DNA of 64,000 nt from Geosiphon pyriformis (Eukaryota > Glomeromycota > Glomeromycetes > Archaeosporales > Geosiphonaceae), in assembly GCA_016748015.1 (NCBI GenBank), contig JAAOMT010000324.1, positions 2,434 through 66,433 of the forward strand, written 5' to 3'. The position numbers and the translations under genes are program-made. Below, one piece after another: positions 1 to 11,760 of this stretch. Each line of letters starts with the position of its first letter. Position 1 is the stretch's first letter. A model generated the notes under the pieces. That model did no database searches. It worked only from the letters and a program-made list of their open reading frames with translations, and was not told the origin of the DNA.

Positions 1-83
1 CACTCTATATTAACAGAATCTAATACTTAACTATACTGGATCAATAGTTCTTGATTATAACTATTAATAAAATACAAATTTTT

Positions 84-127
<44 letters not shown>

Positions 128-454
128 TTTTATTTCTTTGTTGTTTACTAATTGATTAAAGAGATTAAGCACTAAGTATTTGACATTAAAAATAGTCTGG
201 TAAAAAATTTGGGAATAAGAGTAAAAAACTTAAAAATAACTTACCAGAAGAACATAACTGCCAAAATAAACCAGCTATTATACTAAAAAAAATTCACAAA
301 AGAAATTATTAATTGAATCTCTGTTTATTGTACAAAAAACTTAACCAAAATTTTTAGACTTTAAAACCTTTAGAGATTACCAATATTTTTAGCTATTAAG
401 TACCAAGTTATGAGTTTGTTATTTGTTTAATATCCCAAATAAATATCTATAATA
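1..454 (+). repeat. LTR of family A, 3' part only (cut by the window start)
   Basis: The segment matches the end of the family-A LTRs at 6079-6908 and 58961-59872. It includes the conserved stretch that ends in a decayed GTAACA (here CTATAATA, ending at 454). A run of about 48 T (79-126) lies where the other copies also have a T-rich tract, so it is part of the LTR and not a LINE tail. The 454/455 junction is followed directly by LINE ORF1 sequence and not by a primer-binding site, so this is probably a solo LTR or a 3' LTR inserted in the LINE. The start lies outside the window. Confidence 0.75.
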
Positions 455-1225
455 TTGGTAATAGAGTTTGTTGTATTGTAATTGGTTTTGAATCAGAAAA
501 TAATTTGAAATTGGTTTTTTGTACAAAGCCAATTTTTGGTGATGTAAAACTTTTTTGGGTTAAATTAAATCTAGTTAAATGTGAAAAATATGAGTTTTTT
601 GGACATTCTGCTTTAGAGTATAATGTATTTGGTATATCTACTTGCTTATTTTTAAAAATATATAAAAAAATCATTTTAAATGAATACTGTTTTTAGTTGG
701 CAAAGTTGTATATTAAGAAAAATATTTTTATTTCATATTTTACTGCTTTTGACAGCAAATTATAGGCTCAAATAGTTTTATTGGCTTCTGTTTCTAAAAA
801 TACTTTCTTTAATTCTGGCTTTATTTTCTCTTTCTTCTTAACAAAATGTTTTATCTATTAAAGCTTACTTAGTTTTTTTGAAATATTTATTAAAGTTGCT
901 AATTGACCAGATTTTTAAAATAATGTACAGACTAAATAACATGAACTTGGTACTTATGATTTTTATCTTTCAACTTTTTATTCTGATTTTTTATTGGTAT
1001 TAAATTTGAGTTTGAATTTAAGTATAATTATAGATAACTTTTAGAATTTGTTTTTGTTTTTTCTACTAATTATAATTAAAATTTTAAGTTTAAGTTCAAG
1101 CAGCTCAAAGATTTTGACAATTAAAGTGGGTGAACTAAAATCAAAAATAGTTATACTTAAGAGTACTATTGGCTTAATTTTGATTAAATCAGATTAATTG
1201 TATGTTAGCTTAGATTTTTTAGCAG
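455..1225 (+). pseudogene. LINE L0, ORF1 remnant (nucleic-acid-binding protein)
   Basis: This is a sense-strand remnant of the LINE ORF1 protein, which binds the element RNA. Residues such as VIGFES and LKLVFCTK line up with L2 ORF1 (near 52800-52850, minus strand). The CCHC zinc knuckle, intact in L2 as CTKCRHFGHSALEC, is here CEKYEFFGHSALEY (about 580-622). Two of its three cysteines have changed TGT to TAT, a G to A transition, while the histidine remains. The rest is full of stops and frame changes. The 5' part of ORF1 is absent because an LTR abuts at 454. Not functional. Confidence 0.8.
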
Positions 1226-4200
1226 TTTTTTTATCTCAATAACTGATTTTATATGGAAATTTGCAATATATAATATCAAAAAAATAAACAATATGACTAA
1301 ATAAAAAGATATTATTAGGTAGCATAATAAATTTGGCAATTTAGTTTTTATAGTTACCAAGATAAAGTTAAAAAAACAGACTAAATTTTAGATTAAAAAC
1401 AAGTTTTTAGGTTTGAAAATTTTTGTTTCTGGTGTAAATTCTGGTTATTTGAATTCAAAAGTAGTTATAATAATGAATAATACTTTTGATTAGTACATAT
1501 ATAAAGTTTTTGAAATCTTAAATTGTTTTTTTTCAATTTATTTGTTATTTGACAATAAGCTTTTATTAATAATTTTGGGTTTTTATGTTGAAATTTTAGC
1601 TGATATGCAATTTAATTAAGTCTTTAAAATAAACTTTTGCATTGTCAAGACAGTTAATTCAAGTTTTTATGTAATATTAGGAAGCAAATTCAATAAAAAT
1701 AGTGTAAAACAAAATACAAGTTTTATAAAATATTTTAATTTGGGTTTGCATAATTTTTATCAAGTAATTTGGTGGTTAAATTTTTAATATAAAGCAATTT
1801 AAAAGGTATAAAAAATTATTGATTACATTTTTGTCAATGAATATTTTTTAACAGTAGTAATTAAATAAAAATTTGATAGTATTTCTGATTTTTTTGATAC
1901 TAATTATTTGACTGTTGTAATTTTTTTTGAATTAAATAGTTTTTTAAACAAATATCTAAATGCTGTTCAAAAACATACTAATAAAAATTAATAAAAGTTT
2001 GGTTTTAAAAATGCAAATAATTCAAAGTAAATTTAGTTTAAAAAGTATTTATCAAAAAAATATCTTGTGTGCTTAGCAAGTTTCAAAATGTAAAGAAACA
2101 AAGTAATTTGAATACAATATAAAATCTTTTAAAAATAGTAATAATTAAGTTAGCAAACAAAGTTTTTCTCAGAAATTGGTTTAAAAATTTTGGTAATTTT
2201 AAAAATAAATAGTTTTTTAGATTCTATAGATTAAAAGTTTTAGTTTTAAAGATTGTTAAAGTTTTTTTTAAGAAATTTTATTAAGTTTAATCATTTTGGG
2301 CAAATTTGGTTAAAATTAAATACTAGTGTTTTTATTGAATTTTTTTTTCTAATCAAAAATAGAACAAAAAATAAAAAAATTAAGAAGAAGTATTAAACAT
2401 CCAAGTATTAAAAATCTGAAGCCATAAAAACAACTGTAATTAAAAATACAATTAATAAAAAATAGAAAACTTTTGTATAAACAAAAATTACATGATTAAG
2501 AATGTTTTGGAAAAATCTTTTTAAAAAGTAGTTTTAAATTATTTAGTAGTTGGTAATGATTTGGTTTTGAAATCTGAATTGGTAAAAAACAAAGTAAATA
2601 AAATAATAGAAGATTGGACTAAAAAAAAACTGGTGCCTAAGATAATACTAGATTTTTGGTCTTATTAGTACATGCTTTTAAATTATATTAAAAATAAGAT
2701 GTTTTTTAAAATTATAAAACAAATTAATATAAAAAAGCTGACCTAAATAATAAGAGAATTGCCTAATAATAAGATTATTGACTTATTTAGCATCTTAAAT
2801 AAACTTTAAAAGCATTGTAGTTTTAAGATTATAGATTGTTTTTTGGTTCTGTTGAATTGTTGTTTAAATATTAGTATAGTTTCTGTTTTATAGAAGAGAA
2901 TATAGATTTCTATAATTCTAAAGTCTTATAATAAGATAGTATGCTAACCAATACTAGACCAATAGCATTGATAAAACAGCCAAAGAAATTTTTTTAAAGA
3001 TTTTTTTTGACCAGATCTTCTTTGTATACAACAAATTTGGTGTTTTTTATAGAGATAATATTTTAGTATTAAAAAGTATATTAACTTTGGTTTTTAATGT
3101 TTGCAGTTAATTTAGTTATTAAGAATGCTTTAAAAAAGAATAAGAAATTGTGGTTGGTTTTATAAAACATATGTAAAACATATAACTTAGTTGACTGGTA
3201 TTATTTAAAAAACAGCTTGAAACATATTAAAATGTGTAAACAATTTATTAGTTTTTTTAACAATATACATTAAAACAAAATTAATAGAGTTATGACTAAA
3301 TTTGGTCTTTTAAAAAATTATTATATACATAATAAATTAAAATAAAACAAGATTTTCTCACCTTTTTTTTGAAAAATTTTTTATAATTTTCTCTTGTGTA
3401 AAGTTAAAAGACATAAATATTTGTTTAATTATTAAGTTAATACAAGATTTGTAGCCAAAACTAGCAAAATAAAAAACACAAGAAAAAAAACTTTATTTTT
3501 TGCAACTAGAACTTTTGTTGATAATACTATTTAGGTAAAAAACAATTAGATTTTAACTTAATACATTTTAAATATTGCTAATAAGTTTTTTAGAATTAAT
3601 AATATTTTAATTAATATGATAAAATAGTGGCCATTTCTATTAATCAAAAAATAAAAGTTGTTTTATTAAGTATTAATAGATGTTTTATATTAATTACAAG
3701 AAAAAATAAGACATATTACTATTTAAGAATTTTTTTTCATTAAGAGTTTTTTAAGTCTAGTTTGACCAAAACTTATTTAAATATTAATTTTTTTACAAAT
3801 ATGGTTTTAAAAAAGACAATCTCAAATAAACAGTTTTTTTATTTGGTTTTTGTTGTTTTATAATCCATAATTGATTATTATATATAGTTTAATTTTGTTA
3901 TAATTAATGTTTACTATAAATAGAATGTTTTAATTAAAAAGAATTTGAAACAAAAAGCTGAGTTGTCAAAAATTTTTTCAATAAAGCTTTGCACTATCTG
4001 CTGCTATACAATTTAAAATTTTTTGAACATTAATAAGCTAAAGATAAAATGGTTTTGGTTGTTATATTTACAAATTCTAAAAGTGTTTTTAGCTGTTTTC
4101 TTGATTATTATTTTTTGAATTTGCAGGCTTTAGACTAAACTTTAAATAATTCTTTGCAGTATTTTATTAGATTAAAAGTTAGTTTTATAAACAATTTTTT

Positions 4201-4714
4201 TGTTAGAGTGATAAAAATGTTTTTAAACAATAAACTTTCTTTGATAAATAATTTGTCCCAGATTTTTTACAATTTAAACAGATTTTTAATGTTTAATATC
4301 TTGGAAAAAGCAGTATACTATAAAATAGTGGCTTCTTTAAAACATTTTGGTATTGTTTTTAATAACAGACTTTTGGACAAGCATAATATATTAATAATTT
4401 GGAAGACATTTTGTTATTAAAAAAGACTGAATTTAAGGAGTTTTGTTCTATTTTAGTTTATTGTAGCATCTGGTTTTTTAGATGAATTAAATTTTATTAT
4501 TAAGAATAAAAAAATTGTTTCTGGTTTGATGTTTTGTAGTGTCTTAAATTCAAATGGCTTTGGATTAATAAAAATTTTTTTGTATAAAGTATAAATTGAT
4601 GTTTTTAATATATACAATAATGGCTTATTAATAAATTTAAACTTGTCAAAAGTGACAAAAGATATGGCTGTTTATTTCTTAAATGTAAATATAGATATTA
4701 GTACTAAAGTGTGT
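1226..4714 (+). pseudogene. LINE L0, ORF2 remnant (endonuclease, reverse transcriptase, start of RNase H)
   Basis: The ORF2 start near 1230 matches the L2 ORF2 start (IIDFVWKIA region). The APE-type endonuclease motif GGDFNE is reduced to a GSKFNKN-like string near 1675-1700. The reverse transcriptase is recognisable around 2740-3560. Its catalytic FVDD box reads FVDN (about 3513-3526), and the following Trp codon has become TAG. The L-KHC segment of the thumb-proximal region is visible near 2790-2815. RNase H begins around 4480 and is cut at 4714 by the A1 LTR. This is the most eroded LINE in the window, consistent with it being the substrate into which A1 inserted. Confidence 0.75.
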
Positions 4715-5599
4715 TATTACAGATGATTATTTGGGATCTCGAATCAAATAACAAACTCATAACTTGGTACTTAATAATTGATCTGTTTGGTAATATCTGA
4801 AGATTTTTGTGATCTGAAGATTTTGGGTTAAGTCTTTTGTATAATAAACAGAGATTCAATGATATGCAAGTTTTTGTGCAATGAGTTTTCCAATTTCATT
4901 TTTCAGTTTGGTGGCCAGTTTATTCTAGAAGTCATGCTTTTCTGGTAAGCTATCCAAATTCTCACTCTGTATCTTTCTATTCAGATCTTTTACCAGACTA
5001 TTTGTGATGTCAATAACTCAGCACTTAATCCTTAATCAATTAGTTAACAACAAGAAACAAATAAAAAAATAAAATAAAAAAAATAAAAAAAATTAAGCCA
5101 ATGCAATAAAATTAGTATCTTGTCAATAGTCATAATTAAGAGCTATTGTTTCAGTGTAGTTAAATATTAGTTACTATCAACATAAAGTATTAATAGTGAA
5201 AATTTGGATTTAAGATAGTGAATAGTTATTTATTAATATTTGTGAATTTGGAGGGTTGCTTAGATAAAATCTAAACTGAGAGATTTTACTAGATAATTTT
5301 AATAGAAATGTAGTAATGGGGGTATTGGTAATTGTTTTGTCTTTTCTGCTTCTAATACTTTTACTATATATATATAATTTAGGTTTTACAAGATTACTTA
5401 TATTTCCAAGTAATGTGCTATAATTTTTTGAGCAATATGCTCTAATTTTTTAATATTGCTCCACATTGCTGAGCAATATGCCATAATTTCTGACATTGTT
5501 CCACATTGCTAAGCAATGTGCTCATGTGTTAACTATTACTTTACTATTGGTCTATCTGTTTTTTTCTATTTTTTTTATACATTTTCTTTATAAGTAATA
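4715..5599 (-). repeat. 3' LTR of element A1 (family A, palindrome-type U3)
   Basis: On the plus strand it starts with a decayed TGTTAC (TATTACAGAT) and ends GTAATA at 5599, the mirror image of the LTR at 58961-59872. Towards its high-coordinate end (about 5400-5530) lies a chain of imperfect palindromes of the type ACATTGCTNAGCAATGT. This is the same U3 module as in the A2 LTR and differs from the GAATTCC module of the other family-A LTRs. It interrupts the LINE L0 RNase H. A purine tract lies directly next to its inner edge, which identifies it as the 3' LTR. Confidence 0.8.
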
Positions 5600-5614
5600 T
5601 TATCTCCTCTTTTT
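5600..5614 (-). other. Polypurine tract of element A1
   Basis: On the minus strand the 15 bases directly upstream of the 3' LTR read AAAAAGAGGAGATAA. A purine run at this position is the usual primer site for plus-strand DNA synthesis in LTR retrotransposons. It gives the orientation of A1. Confidence 0.7.
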
Positions 5615-7240
5615 AATATTAAGTTTTATTGAAATTTTCACTTTAAATTAAGTCTAATATTTTTTTTTCTAATATTGTTTGTTTAAATTTGTTTCTTATA
5701 TCTTTGATTTGCATGTTGTTTATTCTTCTTTATTGGTTAATAGTGATTGTTTTTTTGTTGGAATGTAACAATATTTCTGGGTAATTTTGAAATATTGTGT
5801 GTAGTCGATAGATTGTTTTAATGTGCAGTAATAGATTTGTCTTCTTTCTGATAATATTTTTAATATTCTGTATTATTTCTTAATTAAATATTCTTTTGGC
5901 TTTATCAAGATATAATTTCTGAATGTTCAACTTTTGTTCCAACTGATAGTAATAGTATAGTATTGGAAGTTGTTCTGTCTATTGTTTTCAATTATCTTTT
6001 GAAAGTTTTTCTATTGGAATTATGATGAATATTTTTCCAAAAGTGTTCTTTACTTTTTTTACTATTTTATCTAACCAGTGTTACTCATAGAATATAAGAA
6101 GTATATTTGCATATAAATTAGCTAATCAGAAGTAGCTGTAGTAAATATGGAATTCCAAGATTCCTCTCAAAGGAATTGCAGGATTCCAGAAATTTCAGAA
6201 TTCTTGTACAAAGAATTACAGAATTCCAAAATTCCAAAATTTCTCTCAAAAAAATTGCAGGATTCTTGATGTGAAGAATTGAGGAATTGAGAAATCTCAA
6301 TTATGTATATATATTGGTAGTGTTAGAAGTAGAAAAGACAGACCTCTCAGTTTAGATTTAATCTAAGCAACCTTCCAACTCACAAATATCAAATAAATAA
6401 TTATTCTCTATCTCAAATCTACTCTTCACTATCAAAACTTCATGTTAATAGTAATTAATACTTAACTACACTGGAACAATAGCTCTTGATTATGGCTATT
6501 AATGGAATACTAACTATTATTGCCTTGGCTTATTTCTTATTTCTTATTTCTTTTATTTTTATTTCTTTTATTTGTTGTTATTTACTAATTGATTAAAAGA
6601 TTAAGTGCTGGAATACAGACGTCATAGGGACTGGTAAAAGACTCATAAAACAAGAGTAAAACACTCATAGATTTAAGAATAGCTTACCAGAAGGATTACC
6701 AGCCACTATACTGAAAAAAAAATTTGATGGGATTGCGATTCCGGGAGGCTACTGAAACAACAATTGAATCTCTGTCTATTATACAAAGATTTCCATAACA
6801 AAACCTTCAGATCAACAAAACCTTCAGATACCAATGCTAAAATATCAATCAAGCACCAAGTTACAAATTTGTTATTTGATTTGAGACCCCAAATAATCAC
6901 TTGTAACACCAGTTTTTTGATAGTTTTTGTGGTTGCTAGTATAATGTACTTTTTTCTTTTTGTTTGGTGTTTTGATAACAGATTGTTTGGTGGTTGATAA
7001 CAATTTCCATGTTTAATTGCTGTTGACTTAAGACCTGAAACAATTATTAAGATAAAATGTGAATATGATCTGGTATTTCTATTTTCTTTGTTGCTTTTGT
7101 CACATATACTGTGTCTTTATATACTCTTTTGGTTGTTTAATTTAATATGTTTGGTTTAATGATTATAATTGGTTCCAGATCTTGTAGAATCTTATCTGGT
7201 TTGACTAGTATTTATTGTACTCTCAGTTGTAAAATATTAT
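5615..7240 (-). other. Non-coding 3' internal segment of A1, split by a solo LTR
   Basis: The segment between the integrase tail and the polypurine tract (5615-6078 and 6909-7240) contains no supportable reading frame. It is AT-rich, with T-runs. The solo LTR at 6079-6908 lies in the middle, and the two halves rejoin cleanly if the LTR and one copy of its CCAG duplication are removed. Confidence 0.6.
6079..6908 (+). repeat. Solo LTR of family A with a perfect 4-bp target duplication
   Basis: The LTR begins TGTTACTCAT and ends TGTAACA (830 bp). It is flanked on both sides by CCAG (6075-6078 and 6909-6912). A perfect duplication around one LTR shows a solo LTR left by recombination between the two ends of a former full element. 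Its U3 (about 6148-6300) is a tandem set of units built on GAATTCC / AGGATTCC and spaced by roughly 30-36 bases. A TATA-like ATGTATATATATTG follows near 6303. The orientation is opposite to the host element A1. Confidence 0.88.
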
Positions 7241-8560
7241 TGGTAGATGATAATACTATATAATGATATGGTTTCAGTTAATCACTATGTGCTGTTTTGG
7301 CTAAGATTTTGTTGTTCTATTTTAATTTATAAGCTCTATTTCCTAGAATTTCTTTTATGTAAAATAGTTCATCCCATTTGGGGTCAAATTTTTTACTTTA
7401 TTGTTTTTCTACTTTGGTATAATGTAAAAGTACTTTGTCTTTAATTCTAAATTCAACTGGTTTATTTAGTAGTTGGTTATTGTGTCTTTTTTTTTGTGAC
7501 TTTTGAATATTATTAACTGCTCTTTACCATTTGTTTTCTAGTGTTTTTATTAAGTCATATGTTTTTTTTAACAATGTTTCTTGAAAATTGTCTTCTCTTA
7601 TTGGTTCAGTTAAATATGTGCTGACTTCTATCTTCACTGATAATATTGCTATTCTATCATATACTAATTTAAATGGTGTTGCTTGTGTAGTGTCTTGCTT
7701 CATTGTCTAATAAACAAATAATACTGATGGTATAAACAAATCCCATTCATCTTAATTTTTTTGGCTAATTTTAACAATTGCTTTACACAATGTTCTATTG
7801 AATCTTTTAACTAAGCTGTTGGTTTGTGGATAATATGGTGATAATAATGGTCTTTTTATTTCAAATCTTTGACTTAATTCTGCTAATGTTCTATTTACAA
7901 AGTGAGTTCTTTGGCTGAATAGTAATTCTTTTGAGTATTTGTGTCAACAAATCAAATCTTGATGAACAAATTTGGCAATGAATTTTGCATCTGCTCTTTG
8001 AATGGCTTTTGTTTCTGGCCACTTAGTAAAATAATCTATGACTACTGCTATATATTTGTTTCCTCTGCTGATTATTGTTAATGGTCTGACTAAGTTGATT
8101 CTAATATGATCGAATAGTTGTCCTACTGTAATTGGTCTCAAAGGCTCATTGGGTTTTGTTCCTTCTTTTCTTTAATAAACATCACAATTTTGAACATATT
8201 GGATAATGTCTGAATACTTTGATGGCCAATAATATTTTTTTCTAGTTTTTTCTATAGTTGCTTCTTTGTAAAAATGTTCTGCTGTTGGATTGGAATATAT
8301 GTTGAATAATATTGTTTTTTTCTCTGGTTCTGTGATTACTCTGGTTGGTTGATCTGAATTCTTTCTGTTTTTTTGATAAAATATATCTTGGTAAGTAATA
8401 AAATATTTGAATTGTTGTTTGATATGATTTCATTCCTTTTGAGATAATTTTTCTTTAAACTGTTGAGTATTTATAAAATTTAAAATTGTTAATATTTTTG
8501 TGTATTCATCTTTTGTTATATTTTTGGATTGGAATGTTCTTAGATTTGTTTTATCCACAA
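7241..8560 (-). pseudogene. A1 integrase remnant
   Basis: Integrase joins the element cDNA to host DNA. The core is visible at 7944-8141, with PLTIISRGNKYIAVVIDYFTKWPE typical of this fungal Ty3 group. The first catalytic Asp, expected in GIDLVGPL, reads RINLVRPL (Asp to Asn). The zinc-binding N-terminal part lies near 8160-8300, and the post-catalytic tail (KFDPKWDELFYI, like a GPY/F module) at about 7320-7400. Stops and frame changes are frequent. It is homologous to the B1 copy (27548-29010) and the degraded copy at 54044-55438. Confidence 0.8.
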
Positions 8561-10014
8561 CAAACTGTTAGCATTTCTATTTTCTTTTCCCTTTTTGTAA
8601 TATACTGTATAATTAAATGGTGAAAGTTCTATTTTCTATCTAACATGATAATTATCTCCAAATTCTTGTTTCTGGATTAAAGTCAATCCTTTATGGTTAA
8701 TGTATATGTTAAATTTTTGGCTTAAATACTTTTTCTATTTCATGACTGCCCAATAAATTGCTAAGTGTTTTAGTGCTGGTGTTCTATAATTTTTTTCAGC
8801 TGGACTTAAGCTATAATTAGCATATATTACTGGAGGTTCTTTTCCATTTGATTTTTTCTGAGATAGTACAGCTTCTAATGCTTGACTCAATGCATTAGTT
8901 GTAATTATGAATGGCTTGCTATAATCTGAATAGATTAGTACTAAAGCTTGAATAAGCTTTCTTTTTAATGTATTAAAAGCTTCTTACTGGTTTTCTGTCT
9001 ATTCATATTTGGTGTTCTTTGTTTAAAGCTGCTATAATAGCTGAGCTAGTTTGGAAAAGTCTTTGATGAAATAGCAGTAGTAATTTGCAAATCCTAAGAA
9101 TGCTCATAGTTCAGTCAAGTTGGTGGGTACTGGAAAGTTTTTAACTATCTTAATTTTGTTTGGATCTGTTTTGATTTCATCTTTGCTTACAATATGTTCT
9201 AAAAATTTTAATTCATTTTGCCAAAGAAGTATTTGGTGGCATTTAATTTTAATCTGGCTCTTCTTAGTTTTTTAAATACTTGTTGGAGATGGTGTAAATA
9301 ATTATCAAATATCTTAGAGAACATATTAGTGCCATTTAAGTAAACAACTACTGATTTCCACAGTAGTTTAGTATAGACAATTTCCATGAGTTATTGAAAT
9401 ATGGCTGAAACATTCATTAAACCAAAAGGCATAATTTCAAATTCGAATTTTTTTTTCTAGGTTTTAAAAGCCATTTTCTTCTTATTTTCTGGTTTTATAG
9501 CTACTTGCCAATAACTATTGTTTAAGTTTAAAGTTGAGAACCATTTCTTTTCTTCAAAAGCATTGAAAGTTCTTGGATCTTTGAAGTTGGATAGTTATCT
9601 CCTTTTATTACTCTATTAAGTTTTTAGTAATTTACACAAAAGTGAATTTTTCCATTTTTCTTATGAACTAGTACTACTAGTGACAACTATAAACTTATTA
9701 ATAGTTGAAATAATCTGTTGTCTAACATCTAATTGATTTCTTGTCAAATGATTTCATGGCTTGTTGGTGGTACTTGGTATGCTTTTTGTTTAATTGGCAT
9801 TGTATCTCCAGTCTTGATCTAATGTTGGATTATGTCAGTTCTGCCAAATTCATTTTTACTGACAAAAATGTTGTTGAAGTTGTTGAGTAACATTTTCAAC
9901 TGCATACATTTTAGTGGGTCTAAATTTCCCAAGTTTATCTGTTCAAATTGTTCTGGTTGGAACAGATAACATTCTTCTTATCTGTATATTGTTTGTAATG
10001 TAATATCCACATAT
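8561..10014 (-). pseudogene. A1 reverse transcriptase and RNase H remnant
   Basis: The RT begins near 9990 and includes KKNGKIHFCVNY (about 9640-9670), a decayed form of the KKNGKIRFCVDY string seen in B1. The active-site box YLDD reads YLNG (9331-9342), so polymerase activity is lost. RNase H lies at about 8700-8990 and starts PFIITTNALSQALEAVLSQ, where the first acidic residue of TDAS has become Asn. Its order relative to the dUTPase upstream and integrase downstream matches B1. Multiple Gln-to-stop changes break the frame. Confidence 0.8.
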
Positions 10015-10786
10015 TTACAGTTGTGGAAAGTCTAAAATGGAGTTTGGTGGTTGTTTTTCAATTTCAGTGCTTAAATATCTGATAGTGGTTTCTTTTGGTA
10101 TTTTAATAACATCTTCTGTTGTATTGTAGATAAAAATTTTGATGTGTTTAGGACTTTTGGCTGGTATGTAAAAATTGATGAGTTCAATCTTTCCTGATTC
10201 ACAAATTGCAGCTTCTGCTTTAAACATTTGAGTCTGATTCTTTACTTTTCTTTCTATGGCTAACATGTACTGGTTATATGGCAGAATAGAAATCAATTGA
10301 TAAGTGGAGATAATTTTTATCTTGTTAATAATCTCTTCCTCTGTTATATTAACTGGTACATTTATTCTATCTATGGATCCGAATTCACTAATCTCTCTAA
10401 CTGTAATCCCTAATTCTTCCCTGTTTCTTACTGATACTAATTGAGCTATTTTAATCAGAAGCAAGAATATTGCCTGTGTTATCTTTTTATTTGGCTCTAT
10501 AATATAAGTCTTTTCTGAATTATTTTGTAGTATTGCAATAATATTTTCTACATATCCTACATTAATTATTCTTCCTCTAATATTGATTCCTTTTTTTGCT
10601 AAACTACTCCTAAATGCTAATTGAACTATTGTTGTTGCTAGAATTTTCAGTGCTACCTTGAGATCAATGCAGGTGTGTCAATATAGTTCCAATTTAATGG
10701 CTTTTTTTTTTCAGATATCTTAGATCAAACTTTGCATCCATATTATGGACATATTTGGGCATAATATCTTTATTATTATCACTAAA
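10015..10786 (-). pseudogene. A1 dUTPase domain plus linker to RT
   Basis: dUTPase hydrolyses dUTP to dUMP and pyrophosphate, which keeps uracil out of newly made cDNA. The trimeric-dUTPase motifs appear in order on the minus strand: KFDLRY (motif 1, about 10710-10735), RSSLAKKGI (motif 2), GRIINVGYVENI (motif 3), NKKITQAIF (motif 4) and EFGSIDR (motif 5, about 10365-10385). A conserved linker leads on to RT (149 codons open at 10015-10464). The motif-3 catalytic Asp is Asn here, and motif 5 has lost glycines. The domain sits between the Cys-pair module and RT, as in B1 and A2. The assignment rests on motif order and spacing that I read directly. Confidence 0.82.
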
Positions 10787-11760
10787 CTATTTAAGTTTTT
10801 GCTCTTTGGTGAGGTTAGGAAGTGTGATATATTGTTCTGAATTTGAATCGGAGTTTGAACCATTGTTATTGTTATTGCTATTTTGAACAGAGCTGGAACT
10901 ATTGTTTTTGTCATCATTATTGTCAGAGTTTGAATTAGGATGGAATATTGATTCTAATTCTGATGCATAACTGCTGATTGGCTCTTCTTTCTCTGAGATT
11001 GTGTAGATTATGCACAGTGGTGGATTGTAAATAAGATCACACTCATTACAATATTGAAAGTTATATGGGATCAAACAGTAGTCACATAGTCAGGTGTTTA
11101 TTTCTTCCAAGCATTGTTCTTGCTTTTTTCTTGTTGGTGCCAAATTCTGGTAATGCTTATAGAATTTCTCTGGACCTGTCTCTATATCTAAAAATGCAGC
11201 TGGATTGGAGATGAGTATGATGTTGACTGGTTCTAGAGGATTGTTTTTTATCTCCAGGATCTCATTAGACAAAGCACTTTTTACTTTGGCATTGGTTATT
11301 TGCCAGATCTTGTTTTTGTCATGTAGATAGCCATCTAAGCAAAAAATTACTCAGTGTCATAACTGACCCAGTTACTTATAAGGATCATGTACTGACATGA
11401 AGCATCACATATTCTTCCTTGACCAGAAATGTCATTCTATATTCCCTCATTAAGTAATTGTTTGCCACAAGTAAGACATGTCTTGTTGTTTCACTTGCCC
11501 TGTTTTTTTGAATAGCTATAATGTTTTTTATGGCATGGCTTGCAATAATAATGCATTCTGGTTTAGTAGTCTTTGTTAAGTGCTATTTATGCTTCCATAG
11601 AGAATAGTTTCTTGTTACAATCTTGATATTTGAGAAGAATATATGGTGGCTGTTCCAGTGGTTTGTGTGAATATAATTGTTCTCAGCCACTGGTTATTTT
11701 TTTTGTAGCTGTGATTTCTTCAAGTTTGTCTTCTTTTTTTCTTTTTCTCTTATTGTTTTA
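10787..11760 (-). pseudogene. A1 cysteine-pair module and Asn/Ser-rich linker
   Basis: Three cysteine-pair modules can be read. One is near 11550 (YYCKPCH). The next is CLTCGK followed by CDASC (about 11390-11475). The third is CDYC-x8-CNEC (about 11045-11090). A low-complexity Asn/Ser/Asp-rich linker follows (about 10800-10960), and then the dUTPase. The spacing looks like zinc ribbons. The same set occurs in A2 and B1, so it is a conserved part of the polyprotein. I do not recognise a named family. In-frame TAG and TGA at Trp positions break it. Confidence 0.65.

Noticed and set aside
79-126. T-run considered as the tail of a minus-strand LINE
   Set aside because: The tract lies at the same place in other family-A LTRs and no LINE sequence adjoins it.
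6118-6300. Minus-strand 60-codon frame rich in ILEFWNS
   Set aside because: It is the translation of the GAATTCC tandem repeat in an LTR U3. The same false frame appears at 57631-57831.
6079-6908. LTR 6079-6908 as the 3' LTR of A1
   Set aside because: It is in the opposite orientation to A1 and has its own CCAG duplication. A purine tract is found instead next to the LTR at 4715-5599.
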